DNA of 64,000 bases from JBEGHD01 sp049334165. GTDB lineage: Bacteria > Bacteroidota > Bacteroidia > Flavobacteriales_D > Sanyastnellaceae. Location of the stretch: assembly GCA_049334165.1 (NCBI GenBank), contig JBEGHD010000018.1. The stretch is one strand, 5' to 3'. Numbering within the stretch: position 1 is the stretch's first letter; each line of letters begins with the position of its first letter. The position numbers and the translations under genes were made by a program. Below, piece by piece: positions 1 through 7,987 of the stretch. The notes beneath the pieces were generated by a model. The model ran no database searches. It worked only from the letters and a program-made list of their open reading frames with translations, and was not told the DNA's origin.

Positions 1-1
1 C

Positions 2-1069
2 AATTTTGACTCTTTCGATGGTGATTCACTTGCACAAAATGTTATTCGATTAAATGAAGACGGGAGCTTAGATGATTCTTTTAATGTGGGTGGAGGACTC
101 GATGGTGCTGGATTCATCTCTGACTTTCTCACTTCTGAAAATCAAAAAATTTATTGTTCGGGTTCTTTTGACACCTGGGATTCTAATGTCTCGGGTTGTT
201 TAGTTAGATTAAACGAAGACGGCACTTTTGATCCAACTTTTAGTGTTGGTGAGGGAGCGAGTAACCGAGTTCGTACTATGGCGCTGCAGGCAGATGGCAA
301 GCTAATTATCGGTGGTGACTTTTACTTTTTTCAGGGCATCGAACAGAAATGCATTGCCCGAATCAACACCGATGGCTCTATCGACACAACTTTCACTCCT
401 CCTTCAATAATTCCAATTTCTAGAGTTGAGAAAATAGAAATAGATCCCTCTGGTAAATTGTGGGTTTTAGGTGATATGGAATTGGAGGTAAGTCCAAATC
501 AGTTTTCATCACTTATTGTGCTGGAGCCAGACGGAAACCTCTTTACTGATGTCACGACTGCATTGAATGATCCGAATGTAGCTGACTTTGCCATAGACCC
601 TGACGGAAAAGTTACTGTAATTAATGAAGGCAATTCTAAACTTTCACGAATTACACTGGAAACCAATGGAGCCATAACGAGTGAAGTTTCGAATTCGGAA
701 TTTTATGGGGGAGCAACACAAATCAAGAGAGATTTGAATGATGACTATCTTTTACTTGGAGGATTTATGGCTTACGGAGACATAGGTCGGTGCAGGATAG
801 CAAGAATATTCTCGGGATATGAAGAACCAGTAGAGCCACTAGATGGGGATCAGTTTATCGTGTATCCGAATCCATCACAAGGACAGGTGTCTGTGCACCT
901 TAGCGAAAATCTGGTGGGAGAAGAATTAAAAATTTTCGACCCCACAGGTCGGTTGGTTTATTCGGTTCGGTTTGAATCAGCTTTTAAGACCTTGAGTTTG
1001 CATCACTTTAGAACGGGCCTCTATATTTTTAGATGTCAGGAGCACAGTGCGAAAGTCCTATTTGAATAG
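2..1069 (+). CDS. Secreted delta-60-repeat protein with T9SS sorting domain (5' partial)
   Basis: The frame is open from base 2, so the true start lies before the window. The visible 355 residues contain several copies of a motif of the form RLNEDGTFDPTF and RINTDGSIDTTF, typical of delta-60 repeat (DUF5122) beta-propeller-like surface proteins. The last ~75 residues, beginning VYPNPSQGQV and including a GRLVYS segment and a GLYIF strand, are a type A T9SS C-terminal sorting domain, so the protein is expected to be exported through the outer membrane and retained on or released from the surface. The ligand is unknown. No terminator hairpin was seen after the stop codon. Confidence 0.85.
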   Translation, partial: NFDSFDGDSLAQNVIRLNEDGSLDDSFNVGGGLDGAGFISDFLTSENQKIYCSGSFDTWDSNVSGCLVRLNEDGTFDPTFSVGEGASNRVRTMALQADGKLIIGGDFYFFQGIEQKCIARINTDGSIDTTFTPPSIIPISRVEKIEIDPSGKLWVLGDMELEVSPNQFSSLIVLEPDGNLFTDVTTALNDPNVADFAIDPDGKVTVINEGNSKLSRITLETNGAITSEVSNSEFYGGATQIKRDLNDDYLLLGGFMAYGDIGRCRIARIFSGYEEPVEPLDGDQFIVYPNPSQGQVSVHLSENLVGEELKIFDPTGRLVYSVRFESAFKTLSLHHFRTGLYIFRCQEHSAKVLFE

Positions 1070-1145
1070 ACTTTTTCTTATACCATATTTCGTTTTAAAC
1101 AATTTCAACAATCCCTCCTGACACACCCTTGTCACTACCCCCGCT

Positions 1146-1153
1146 TACTTTTG
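1146..1153 (+). promoter_or_regulatory. Putative -7 element for the DinB-like gene
   Basis: TACTTTTG fits the Bacteroidota -7 consensus TAnnTTTG and lies 36 nt before the ATG at 1190. It overlaps the TTG at 1151 that would give a longer reading frame, which argues for the later start. Confidence 0.4.
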
Positions 1154-1189
1154 GTTTTGAAATCAATAACAATTCAAAATCAATCAATT

Positions 1190-1690
1190 ATGGACACAAC
1201 AAAACAAGAGTCGAAGACAGCTTTCTCAGTAGTGAACAAGGACGAACTGCTGGCTCACTGGCAAGGGCACCGCAACCTGACCAGAAAAATGATTGAGGCT
1301 TTTCCTGAAAAGGATTTCTTCGAGTTTTCAATAGGAGGAATGAGGCCTATGGTCGAAATGGTGATGGAGCTTATTGCCATTGCCGCTCCGGGGCTGCAGG
1401 AAATTATTGAACCGGGTACTGCAGATTTTAAGGAAAGTTTCGAGCATCAAAACAAAAAGGAAAACATCCTGAAGAAATGGGATGAGCAGACACCGCTAAT
1501 CAATGAACTGTGGGACAAAATACTTGAAGAAAAATTTGAATCGGAACACACCATTTTTGGAGAGTACAAAGGAACAGGGCTTTCGCACGTGCTCTATTTC
1601 GTAGACAATGAAATTCACCATCGCGCTCAGGGCTACGTTTACCTTCGAGCTTTGGGTATTCAGCCTCCTTTCTTTTGGGAACGCGATTAA
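1190..1690 (+). CDS. DinB-like (YfiT/DinB four-helix) family protein
   Basis: About 166 residues. The central region HWQGHRNLTRKMIEAFPEKDF and the C-terminal DNEIHHRAQGYVYLRALGI match the pattern of DinB/DUF664 four-helix-bundle proteins, in which spaced histidines (here in HWQGHR, and HH near residue 147) usually bind a divalent metal. Members are thought to be small-thiol-dependent metalloenzymes, but the substrate is generally unknown. The ATG at 1190 (MDTTKQES) is preferred over the in-frame TTG at 1151 because a promoter-like element overlaps the latter. The stop is 7 bp before the next small gene, so they are probably co-transcribed. Confidence 0.75.
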   Translation: MDTTKQESKTAFSVVNKDELLAHWQGHRNLTRKMIEAFPEKDFFEFSIGGMRPMVEMVMELIAIAAPGLQEIIEPGTADFKESFEHQNKKENILKKWDEQTPLINELWDKILEEKFESEHTIFGEYKGTGLSHVLYFVDNEIHHRAQGYVYLRALGIQPPFFWERD

Positions 1691-1697
1691 ATGACAG

Positions 1698-1922
1698 ATG
1701 ACAATGAATCGAGTTCTGGTATTTAAGACTTCGGTAGAAACTTTCGAAGAAGTACGAAAACTACATCCCGCTCTGCAACGGCTGGTGGGCTCAGAACCAT
1801 GGAACTTCGACCTGGAGGATTGCGATCGCATCCTCCGGGTGGAGTCTCCTTACATTGGCTCTGGCAGCGTCATTGAGACACTTTCTGCGCATGGTTTTCA
1901 TTGTGAGGAGCTGGCTGACTGA
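1698..1922 (+). CDS. Small conserved-looking protein, unknown function
   Basis: 74 residues (72 if the second ATG at 1704 is used). It begins 7 bp after the DinB-like gene. The pattern of a short beta strand (RVLVFKTSV), a helix (EEVRKLHPALQRLV), acidic residues and a second hydrophobic half resembles a ferredoxin-like or heavy-metal-associated fold, but there is no CxxC motif. The 3' end overlaps the 3' end of the convergent WYL regulator by 53 bp. Function unknown; the gene is supported mainly by its position and sensible composition. Confidence 0.55.
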   Translation: MTMNRVLVFKTSVETFEEVRKLHPALQRLVGSEPWNFDLEDCDRILRVESPYIGSGSVIETLSAHGFHCEELAD

Positions 1923-2880
1923 CACTTTCGAGTATTTGTTCAGCGAGTTTGCGAACGTTTTCTCTAAGTGAAATTGGTTCAATGATCTCGGCATAGTCGG
2001 CAAACATCATGAACCATCGTGTAAACCCGTGACAGTCGATGTCTGTCTGGAAGGTCATTTCTACACGATCTCCCAGAAATTTCTCTTCGACCAGTCCGTA
2101 AAACTTTTTGCCGGATGACATGTAGCGCGCCATCTCTCGGTCGACAATAATCCTGACAGTCGAATCATTTCGTTCGTAATCTCCAGGCTTCTCCAGATGA
2201 TCATTTATGTTACCGTGTTCTTTCGTGAATGCATCCTCCACTCGGCAGATGGATTGGATTCTGTCTGTTCTAAACTGCCGGTACTCCTGTCTCAGGTGAC
2301 ACCACGCCATCAGGTACCAAAATCCGTTTTCGTGGAAAATCCCGACAGGTTCAATATTTCGAAGTGACGGAGCTTCAGCACCAAATGATTGGTATTGAAA
2401 TTTGATTTGCTTTTGCTCAGCAATACTTTCCAAAATGACTTCCAGAGCGTTGGGCACATTTCTATTGAAAAGCTCCTGGGATGGGCTGATAAAAACCTGG
2501 TTCTCAAGAGCCGCGACCCAGTCTTTTTCCGATCCTCTCAAAACTGACTTAAGCTTAAACATGGCCGAATCAAAATATTTACCCATCGACTCATCAGTGA
2601 ACTTTTCCATCAGCTTTTGCGCAGCCACAAAGCTCGAAGCTTCCTCGCGAGTAAACATTACTGGGGGAAGCCGATACCCCTCCATGATGGAGTAACCAAC
2701 TCCGGCTTCACTGACAATCGGCACACCGCACTGCTCGATGGTTCGAATGTCGCGGTAGATCGTTCGTTCGCTCACCTGAAATCTTTCAGCAAGTTCGCTG
2801 GCCCGAATGATTTTCTTCGATTGAAGCTGAATCAAAATGGCGATGATTCGATCGAATCTTTTTGGAGTATCTAAAGACAT
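1870..2880 (-). CDS. WYL-domain transcriptional regulator (YafY type)
   Basis: 336 residues. Residues ~5-60 form a winged helix-turn-helix of the HTH_11 type (ASELAERFQVSERTIYRDI, followed by the wing GVGYSIMEGYRLPP). Residues ~150-240 are a WYL domain (IKFQYQSFG, EPVGIFHENGFWYLMAWC, RQFRTDRI), a sensor module that in characterised members binds nucleic acid or small ligands. The remainder is a WCX-like C-terminal domain. The regulator converges on the DinB-like operon and overlaps it at the 3' end, which is compatible with it controlling that operon or an unlinked gene. No ligand can be assigned from sequence. Confidence 0.85.
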   Translation of the reverse strand: MSLDTPKRFDRIIAILIQLQSKKIIRASELAERFQVSERTIYRDIRTIEQCGVPIVSEAGVGYSIMEGYRLPPVMFTREEASSFVAAQKLMEKFTDESMGKYFDSAMFKLKSVLRGSEKDWVAALENQVFISPSQELFNRNVPNALEVILESIAEQKQIKFQYQSFGAEAPSLRNIEPVGIFHENGFWYLMAWCHLRQEYRQFRTDRIQSICRVEDAFTKEHGNINDHLEKPGDYERNDSTVRIIVDREMARYMSSGKKFYGLVEEKFLGDRVEMTFQTDIDCHGFTRWFMMFADYAEIIEPISLRENVRKLAEQILESVSQPAPHNENHAQKVSQ

Positions 2881-2920
2881 GGTTGAGGTGTTTGAAGTAT
2901 TGTGGAACTCGCAGCCTTCA

Positions 2921-2928
2921 CAAATTTA
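2921..2928 (-). promoter_or_regulatory. Putative -7 element for the WYL regulator
   Basis: On the minus strand this reads TAAATTTG, matching TAnnTTTG, and sits 40 nt before the start codon at 2880. No convincing -33 TTG at normal spacing was found. Confidence 0.35.
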
Positions 2929-3014
2929 ACTTTTTTCAAAGTGTATCAGATGTCCATCAGCAAGATATAAGAGGGATCATTCAACGTTGTAAATTAGAAG
3001 GTTGCAGTTTTTGA

Positions 3015-3022
3015 TATATTTG
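3015..3022 (+). promoter_or_regulatory. Putative -7 element for lipoprotein 1
   Basis: TATATTTG matches TAnnTTTG and lies 21 nt before the ATG at 3044. It falls inside the longer possible reading frame that starts at TTG 3002, supporting the later start. Confidence 0.4.
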
Positions 3023-3043
3023 AAAATCATTAAAATAAACTTT

Positions 3044-3457
3044 ATGAAACGAATTTATCTATTTATCGGATTTACTGCATTGATTTTAATCAGCTGTGGT
3101 AAATATGAAGAAGGACCTATGTTTTCTCTGAGAACAAAAAAAGCAAGACTGGCAAATACCTGGGAAGTTGATAAAGCTGAACTTAATGGTGATTCTGAAT
3201 TCAATGGTCAGTCAGTAACCTCACTTTTTGAAGGACATGCACATGAAATTAACAAAGATGGAACATTCAGTTTTTCTTCTCCAGATTATGAAACTATAAC
3301 GGGCGACTGGGAGTTTTCTGATGATAAAGAAGAAGTTGAGTTTGAAACTGAAGACGGAGATGAATTTGAATGGGAAATCATACGTCTGACAAACAATGAG
3401 TTGTTCATTGAACAGGAAGATCAAAATGGAAATTTATTTTACCTGGAAATGAAATAA
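3044..3457 (+). CDS. Small lipoprotein, lipocalin-like fold possible (paralogue 1)
   Basis: 137 residues from the ATG at 3044. A lipoprotein signal peptide (MKRIYLFIGF...LILISC) ends in a lipobox cysteine and is followed by GKYEEGP and SLRTKKARLANTWEVDKAEL. After that come short strands with the patterns INKDGTFSF and GDWEFSDDKEEVEF, like the lipocalin-like domains found in many Bacteroidota lipoproteins. The gene at 4178 encodes a clear paralogue with the same KYEEGP-SLRT start. It is probably anchored in the outer or inner membrane facing the periplasm. Function unknown. A strong terminator follows at 3500-3530. Confidence 0.75.
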   Translation: MKRIYLFIGFTALILISCGKYEEGPMFSLRTKKARLANTWEVDKAELNGDSEFNGQSVTSLFEGHAHEINKDGTFSFSSPDYETITGDWEFSDDKEEVEFETEDGDEFEWEIIRLTNNELFIEQEDQNGNLFYLEMK

Positions 3458-3499
3458 TTCTTGATAATCTGATAGTGTTTTAATTAGGAAGTTATCATG

Positions 3500-3530
3500 C
3501 CCGCCAGGATTCAATCTGGCGGGTTTTTTT
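3500..3530 (+). terminator. Rho-independent terminator after lipoprotein 1
   Basis: An 8-bp perfect GC-rich stem (CCCGCCAG paired with CTGGCGGG) with an 8-nt loop is followed by seven T residues at 3524-3530. It ends the 3044-3457 transcript just before the DUF1697 gene. Confidence 0.85.
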
Positions 3531-3560
3531 GATCTTGCAGCTAAATCATAAATAGAAAAC

Positions 3561-4097
3561 ATGCAATCGTATTTCCTCTTTCTACGTGGGATCAACGTTG
3601 GCGGACATCACAAGGTGCCGATGGCTGAGCTAAAGAAGCTTATGGAGAAACTCGGTTTTTCTAAGGTCCAGACGCTATTGAACTCCGGTAACGTAATTTT
3701 CGAGAGTGACCAACATGATGTTTCTGCTCTGGAAAAACGCCTTTCAGAAGAACTCGAAAAGAAGTTTGGTTTTTCAATTCCGGTTTTGATAAAAAGACCC
3801 AAAGAATTGCAGGAAGTAATGGATGCCGATCCTTTCGCAGGAATTGAAGTAAAGAAAGACATTCGTCTTTACTTATCGCTGATTAGAGACTTGCCTCAAG
3901 AATACCCCGACCTGCCCTGGAAGGCCGATGACGGATCTTTTGAAATGCTGCTGATGAAAAACAACGTTCTCTGCAGTGTGCTAGATGTTTCAAAAGCGAA
4001 GACTCCCGATGCCATGAAAATCGTGGAACAAACTTTTGGAAAGGATATCACTACAAGAAATGTAAACACAATTAATAAGATGCTAGCTAAGGTTTGA
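3561..4097 (+). CDS. DUF1697 family protein
   Basis: 178 residues with the family hallmark at the N-terminus: FLRGINVGGHHKVPMAELK, then LGFSKVQTLLNSGNVIF, and the C-terminal signature near TTRNVNTINKM. The length is normal for DUF1697. No activity is established for the family, which is widespread as a single-copy cytoplasmic protein. Here it sits between two paralogous lipoprotein genes but is separated from the first by a terminator, so it probably has its own promoter. The start codon fits the family N-terminus. Confidence 0.85.
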   Translation: MQSYFLFLRGINVGGHHKVPMAELKKLMEKLGFSKVQTLLNSGNVIFESDQHDVSALEKRLSEELEKKFGFSIPVLIKRPKELQEVMDADPFAGIEVKKDIRLYLSLIRDLPQEYPDLPWKADDGSFEMLLMKNNVLCSVLDVSKAKTPDAMKIVEQTFGKDITTRNVNTINKMLAKV

Positions 4098-4177
4098 GGC
4101 CGCCTATAGTACAATCTCACTATTCATTTTCCAGATTTTGAATATATTCGCTCTCTTTACCTTTCAAACTATATTTT

Positions 4178-4588
4178 ATGAAAAGAATTTTTGCCCTCTG
4201 CCTGATTTCAACTTTTGTTTTTGCTGGATGTAGCAAATACGAAGAAGGCCCGAAGATTTCTCTGAGAACACGCACCGAACGCCTTAGCAACATGTGGGAT
4301 TACGACAAATTGGAAGTTGCCAATGAAGATCGAACCGATGAAGTGCTTGGTGCAACTATGGAACTTCAAAAAGATGGTGACTGGAATCAACGTAATGGCC
4401 TCGGAGAATTGGTTGCCTTAGGTAACTGGGAGTGGGAGGACGATCAGGAAACAGTGAGACTCAACTATGAGATTCCTGGTGAGACTATCGAGCCGCTTGA
4501 CTGGAAAATTATCAAGCTTGAGGAGCACCAACTCATTGTGGAATATACTTTTGAAGACAATTACGTCTATATTGAGTTTGGCGACTAA
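4178..4588 (+). CDS. Small lipoprotein (paralogue 2)
   Basis: 136 residues. The signal peptide MKRIFALCLISTFVFAGC ends in a lipobox, and the mature protein starts SKYEEGPKISLRT, nearly the same as in the lipoprotein at 3044. The body again has NMWDYDKLEV, ELQKDGDW and GNWEWEDDQETVRL, matching the paralogue strand for strand and suggesting the same small beta-barrel-like fold. The similarity and head-to-tail arrangement indicate an old tandem duplication interrupted by the DUF1697 gene. Function unknown. Confidence 0.75.
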   Translation: MKRIFALCLISTFVFAGCSKYEEGPKISLRTRTERLSNMWDYDKLEVANEDRTDEVLGATMELQKDGDWNQRNGLGELVALGNWEWEDDQETVRLNYEIPGETIEPLDWKIIKLEEHQLIVEYTFEDNYVYIEFGD

Positions 4589-4694
4589 ACAGTTTCCGTT
4601 GATATCTGTGCCGACTTAGTCGGACCCTGTTTCTGACGTCAGCCTAATGTCAAAAATCCCAGGTGAACCGGGCAATCAGTGCCCTATTTTTCTG

Positions 4695-4727
4695 TTGTAC
4701 TCTTTTCTTCCAATTGAATTAACTTTG
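4695..4727 (+). promoter_or_regulatory. Putative promoter of the hybrid histidine kinase
   Basis: TTG at 4695-4697 and TAACTTTG at 4720-4727 are separated by 22 nt, close to the Bacteroidota -33/-7 arrangement. The -7 element is 43 nt before the ATG at 4771. Confidence 0.45.
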
Positions 4728-4770
4728 GAGAGATGTACTGCGAACTATCGCGAACAGAAAAGTTGAGCAG

Positions 4771-7290
4771 ATGGCTATAAAGAGAAACACACCTTTACTT
4801 CGGGGAGTTACGAGCAAACTGGTGATTACCATTGTGCTTGCGATTGCGGCCATTGCAGCTACTGTCTTTTTCATGAGGTCGAGCTTTGCTGATGTGCTCC
4901 AAAGCGTAGACCGGCTAGCAGACCCCAATGAGAAGTTGAGCTCGCTAAACGATTTCTATAAGGAAGTTTCGCAGCTCGAGCGTGAGCAGCAGGTGCGTAT
5001 TTTGCAGTCACCGAGCAGCTCGGTTGCCGAGATCACATCTGAGTCCGATTCGCTGATTGGCGAGGTTGAGAAGCTCAAAGATTTGGACTGGAGCTCTTCT
5101 GAGCAGTACGACAGGCTCGACTCGATAAAGTCAATTTTGTCGCTTAGAAACGATTTGCTAGTCGATTACCACGCCATTCAGTCGCGATTTTCCAACGACA
5201 GCTATCTCCGAGAGCACCTCGACTCTCTGACCAACATTGTCCAGTCCCAGGCCATCACGCGAGATACTAGCGTTGTGACTACGGAGCACAAAAAAATAAC
5301 GAGCTCTCAGTCTGAAACAGAAGAAAGTGAAGACGAGGGTGAAAAAGAAGAGGAGAAGAAGGGTTTTTTCCAAAGACTTTTTGGCGGTAAGAACGATGAA
5401 GAAAAAGCTGAGCCTGAGCCTAAGGTCACCGAGGAAACCACCGTTACGATCGATACGTTGGCCATTTCAAAACGCGATTCGGTTTTGGAAAACGCCTCTG
5501 AGATCATTACCAAGCTCGAGCTTCGTCACAGAACGATTACTTCAGCCACGCGCGAATCTCAGCTGCAGCTGATGAACACCAGCTCCCTTCTCTTCACCCA
5601 ATTGCTGAAAGTGCTCAATGAGGTGGAACAGGAAGAGCTAGATCGATTGGAAAACGAAACGACTTTGGTGGCAGACCTGATCGATTCTTCTGCAGAACAC
5701 ATTTACACCATTCTTATCATTTTTGGCTTACTCGCACTCGTTATGGTCGTGCTGATGGTGTCTGACGTGAGCAATGCGAATTACTATAAAAAGCAGCTTG
5801 AAGCCGAGCGCGACAGGGCCAACGAGCTCAGCGAAATCAAAGAGCGATTCCTGGCGAATATGAGCCACGAAATTCGAACTCCCTTGCAGAGTATTCTCGG
5901 TTTTTCAGAGCAGCTTCTCAATGATCAACCACAAAATGAAAAGCTGCAAACGGTTCATCACTCATCTCAACATTTACTGCATATTGTCAATGAAGTATTG
6001 GACTACAGCCGAATTTCTGCCGGCAAATACGAGCTCAACAAATCTGACTTCAATTTGAGCGAAACGCTCGAAAAGACCATCGATAATATTCGAATTCAGG
6101 CAGCTGACAAAGGTGTGCGTGTGTGGTTCGAAAACAATGCGACTATCGACAGCCTTCATGGAGATCCATTTAGATTGAATCAGATCGTCTACAACCTCGC
6201 GGGCAATTCTGTGAAATTTACTGACGAGGGTTTTGTGAAGGTGAGCATTTTCACTGAAGATGTGGATATGAATAAGATTCAACTCGTGCTAAAAATTGAG
6301 GACTCAGGCATTGGAATGACTGAGGACGAAGTGAAAAAAGTATTTAATCAATTCGAGCAGGCCAATTCTGGAATCGCTTCGAACTTCGGTGGCACTGGCC
6401 TCGGGTTGAATATCGCCAAAACGTTGGTTGAGCTTCATGATGGAGAAATAAATATTGAAAGCGAAAAAGGAGAAGGTACGATTGTTCATGCCACCATGAT
6501 TTACGAATTGCCGAAGAACAATGCCGCTGTACCGACTTCTGAGCCCGAGAGTAAAGGTAAACCGGTGGAAAGTGTTTTGATTGTGGATGACGACCAAAGT
6601 ATCCTCAATCTCAGTGAGTTGATACTTAAGAAGCAAAACCTTGATTTTAAGGTGACTTCAGATTGGGAAGAGGCCTTAGAATGGGTTTCTGATCACGAGG
6701 TTGAAATGGCATTTTTGGACATGCGAATGCCCGAAATCAGCGGCTCCGAATTGAGTGAGAAGATTAAGGCTGTTTCACCTGAAACAACATGTATTGCATT
6801 TACTGCTCACGTGGTTGGTGATCAAATTGACAAAATTAAATCACTCGGGTTTGATGACATTTTACAAAAGCCATTTGCAGAAAAAGAGCTCCTCCAAAAA
6901 TTGAATTTGGACCAAAGCTCAGAAATGAAAGAGAACGAATCGAAAAGTGCTTTTGTGTCTGCTATCCAAGCGTTAACGATGGGCGATGAAGAGCTCGAAG
7001 GTCGGATCGCAGCCCAGTTTTTGGGAGATACCCGGTCCGAATTGCAAAAGCTCGAATCCTCCATCGAACAAAAAGACCGAACAAATTTACTTCATCCGAT
7101 TCATCGTTTATCGGGCAAGCTAGGAATGTTTGGCGCCAAATCTGTTTCTTCCATCTTTCGCCAGTTGGAAGTAACACTAGAAAACAATGAGTGGTCGGAA
7201 GAATCGTGGGAGAAGCTGAGCAGAGCAATTGCGCTCACAGAGTCTTACTGCAGTGAAGTTGAGCAATTTTTTGAAACCAAAGTCGAGTAG
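4771..7290 (+). CDS. Hybrid sensor histidine kinase with receiver and HPt domains
   Basis: 839 residues. A transmembrane segment (~14-34) and a second one (~305-330) enclose a periplasmic sensor of ~270 residues rich in coiled coil. It contains a striking acidic/lysine stretch (~170-220, including EEKKGFFQRLFGG). The cytoplasmic part has a HisKA domain with phosphoacceptor His366 (SHEIRTPL), a HATPase with N box (LNQIVYNLAGNSVKF), G1 (DSGIGM) and G2 (GTGLGLNIA), a receiver domain with phosphoacceptor Asp650 (MAFLDMRMPE), and a C-terminal HPt domain whose likely His is 778 (HRLSG). It therefore carries a full internal phosphorelay, but no output domain. The stimulus is unknown; the final target could be one of the nearby receivers at 7988, 11543 or 18644. 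Confidence 0.9.
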   Translation: MAIKRNTPLLRGVTSKLVITIVLAIAAIAATVFFMRSSFADVLQSVDRLADPNEKLSSLNDFYKEVSQLEREQQVRILQSPSSSVAEITSESDSLIGEVEKLKDLDWSSSEQYDRLDSIKSILSLRNDLLVDYHAIQSRFSNDSYLREHLDSLTNIVQSQAITRDTSVVTTEHKKITSSQSETEESEDEGEKEEEKKGFFQRLFGGKNDEEKAEPEPKVTEETTVTIDTLAISKRDSVLENASEIITKLELRHRTITSATRESQLQLMNTSSLLFTQLLKVLNEVEQEELDRLENETTLVADLIDSSAEHIYTILIIFGLLALVMVVLMVSDVSNANYYKKQLEAERDRANELSEIKERFLANMSHEIRTPLQSILGFSEQLLNDQPQNEKLQTVHHSSQHLLHIVNEVLDYSRISAGKYELNKSDFNLSETLEKTIDNIRIQAADKGVRVWFENNATIDSLHGDPFRLNQIVYNLAGNSVKFTDEGFVKVSIFTEDVDMNKIQLVLKIEDSGIGMTEDEVKKVFNQFEQANSGIASNFGGTGLGLNIAKTLVELHDGEINIESEKGEGTIVHATMIYELPKNNAAVPTSEPESKGKPVESVLIVDDDQSILNLSELILKKQNLDFKVTSDWEEALEWVSDHEVEMAFLDMRMPEISGSELSEKIKAVSPETTCIAFTAHVVGDQIDKIKSLGFDDILQKPFAEKELLQKLNLDQSSEMKENESKSAFVSAIQALTMGDEELEGRIAAQFLGDTRSELQKLESSIEQKDRTNLLHPIHRLSGKLGMFGAKSVSSIFRQLEVTLENNEWSEESWEKLSRAIALTESYCSEVEQFFETKVE

Positions 7291-7304
7291 GTCTGCCCGC
7301 TCGA

Positions 7305-7901
7305 TCACTTGCCTTTCATTACCGGGAACAATCTCCTAAACCACACTCTTTTTGTGTTTTCCGTAGCCGGAAAAACATCCGAAAATTGCTGTACTCCTTC
7401 AATCGTGTAAAATGCGCTTGGCATTCTTTGAGTGATCAACGGCAATATCTTTGGGACGTTTTTTCTTTTCACAATGGAGAACAAAATATTCTTTGGGCCT
7501 TCGCCAGATTCGGCATTGATGCAGACCGTTCTGAAATTCATTTTTTCGAGATCGTCCATAAGTTCGTGAGCAGGTTCTGTGGAAATCACCCGGATCACAA
7601 CCTGTCCCAGAGCCAGCTTTTGCTCAATTGCGAGGCCTACGTAGTTTCCAATTGCAAATCCTACAGCCCAACCAATGTAGGCTGCGGGGCTGCTCAGGTT
7701 TTGCATGACCTGGCCCATGGCCACAATCCAAATCAGTACTTCGAAAAATCCGAGAATAGGGCTGATTACCTTTTCGCCCTTAGAGACGAAAACGATTCTG
7801 AGCGTTCCGATACTCACATCCATGATGCGCGCAAGGCAAATCAAAAGAGGGATGATGACCCATTTTACAATTTCAGGATCCAGCGAAGAAAAAATGTCCA
7901 T
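7305..7901 (-). CDS. UPF0316 / DUF2179-type membrane protein
   Basis: 198 residues. The first ~90 residues hold three hydrophobic helices (IPLLICLARIMDVSIGTLRIVFV, PILGFFEVLIWIVAMGQVM, AYIGWAVGFAIGNYVGLAIE), which is the UPF0316 membrane half. The remainder (VVIRVISTEPAHELMDDL, NILFSIVKRKNVPKILPLI, AFYTIEGVQQF) matches a cytoplasmic DUF2179-like ferredoxin domain. The family is inner-membrane and of unknown function. The gene converges with the histidine kinase, ending 15 bp from its stop codon. Confidence 0.85.
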   Translation of the reverse strand: MDIFSSLDPEIVKWVIIPLLICLARIMDVSIGTLRIVFVSKGEKVISPILGFFEVLIWIVAMGQVMQNLSSPAAYIGWAVGFAIGNYVGLAIEQKLALGQVVIRVISTEPAHELMDDLEKMNFRTVCINAESGEGPKNILFSIVKRKNVPKILPLITQRMPSAFYTIEGVQQFSDVFPATENTKRVWFRRLFPVMKGK

Positions 7902-7934
7902 GATCAGGCAATTTTGATTGATTCAGTCGAAGTG

Positions 7935-7968
7935 CAAAAGTAAAAAGCTCCCGGGCAACTGCACCAAA
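7935..7968 (-). promoter_or_regulatory. Putative promoter of the UPF0316 gene
   Basis: On the minus strand TACTTTTG (7942-7935) is preceded by TTTG (7968-7965) with 22 nt between them. The -7 element is 33 nt before the ATG at 7901. Confidence 0.45.
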
Positions 7969-7987
7969 AAAATTGCTGAGGTTCCAG

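Noticed and set aside
4611..4623. Small inverted repeat CCGAC-TTA-GTCGG before the hybrid kinase
   Set aside because: A 5-bp stem without a T-run is too weak to call a terminator or operator.
7386..7943. 185-codon plus-strand reading frame opposite the UPF0316 gene
   Set aside because: It lies entirely opposite a well-supported membrane-protein gene and its own promoter region, and the translated product has no domain or signal.
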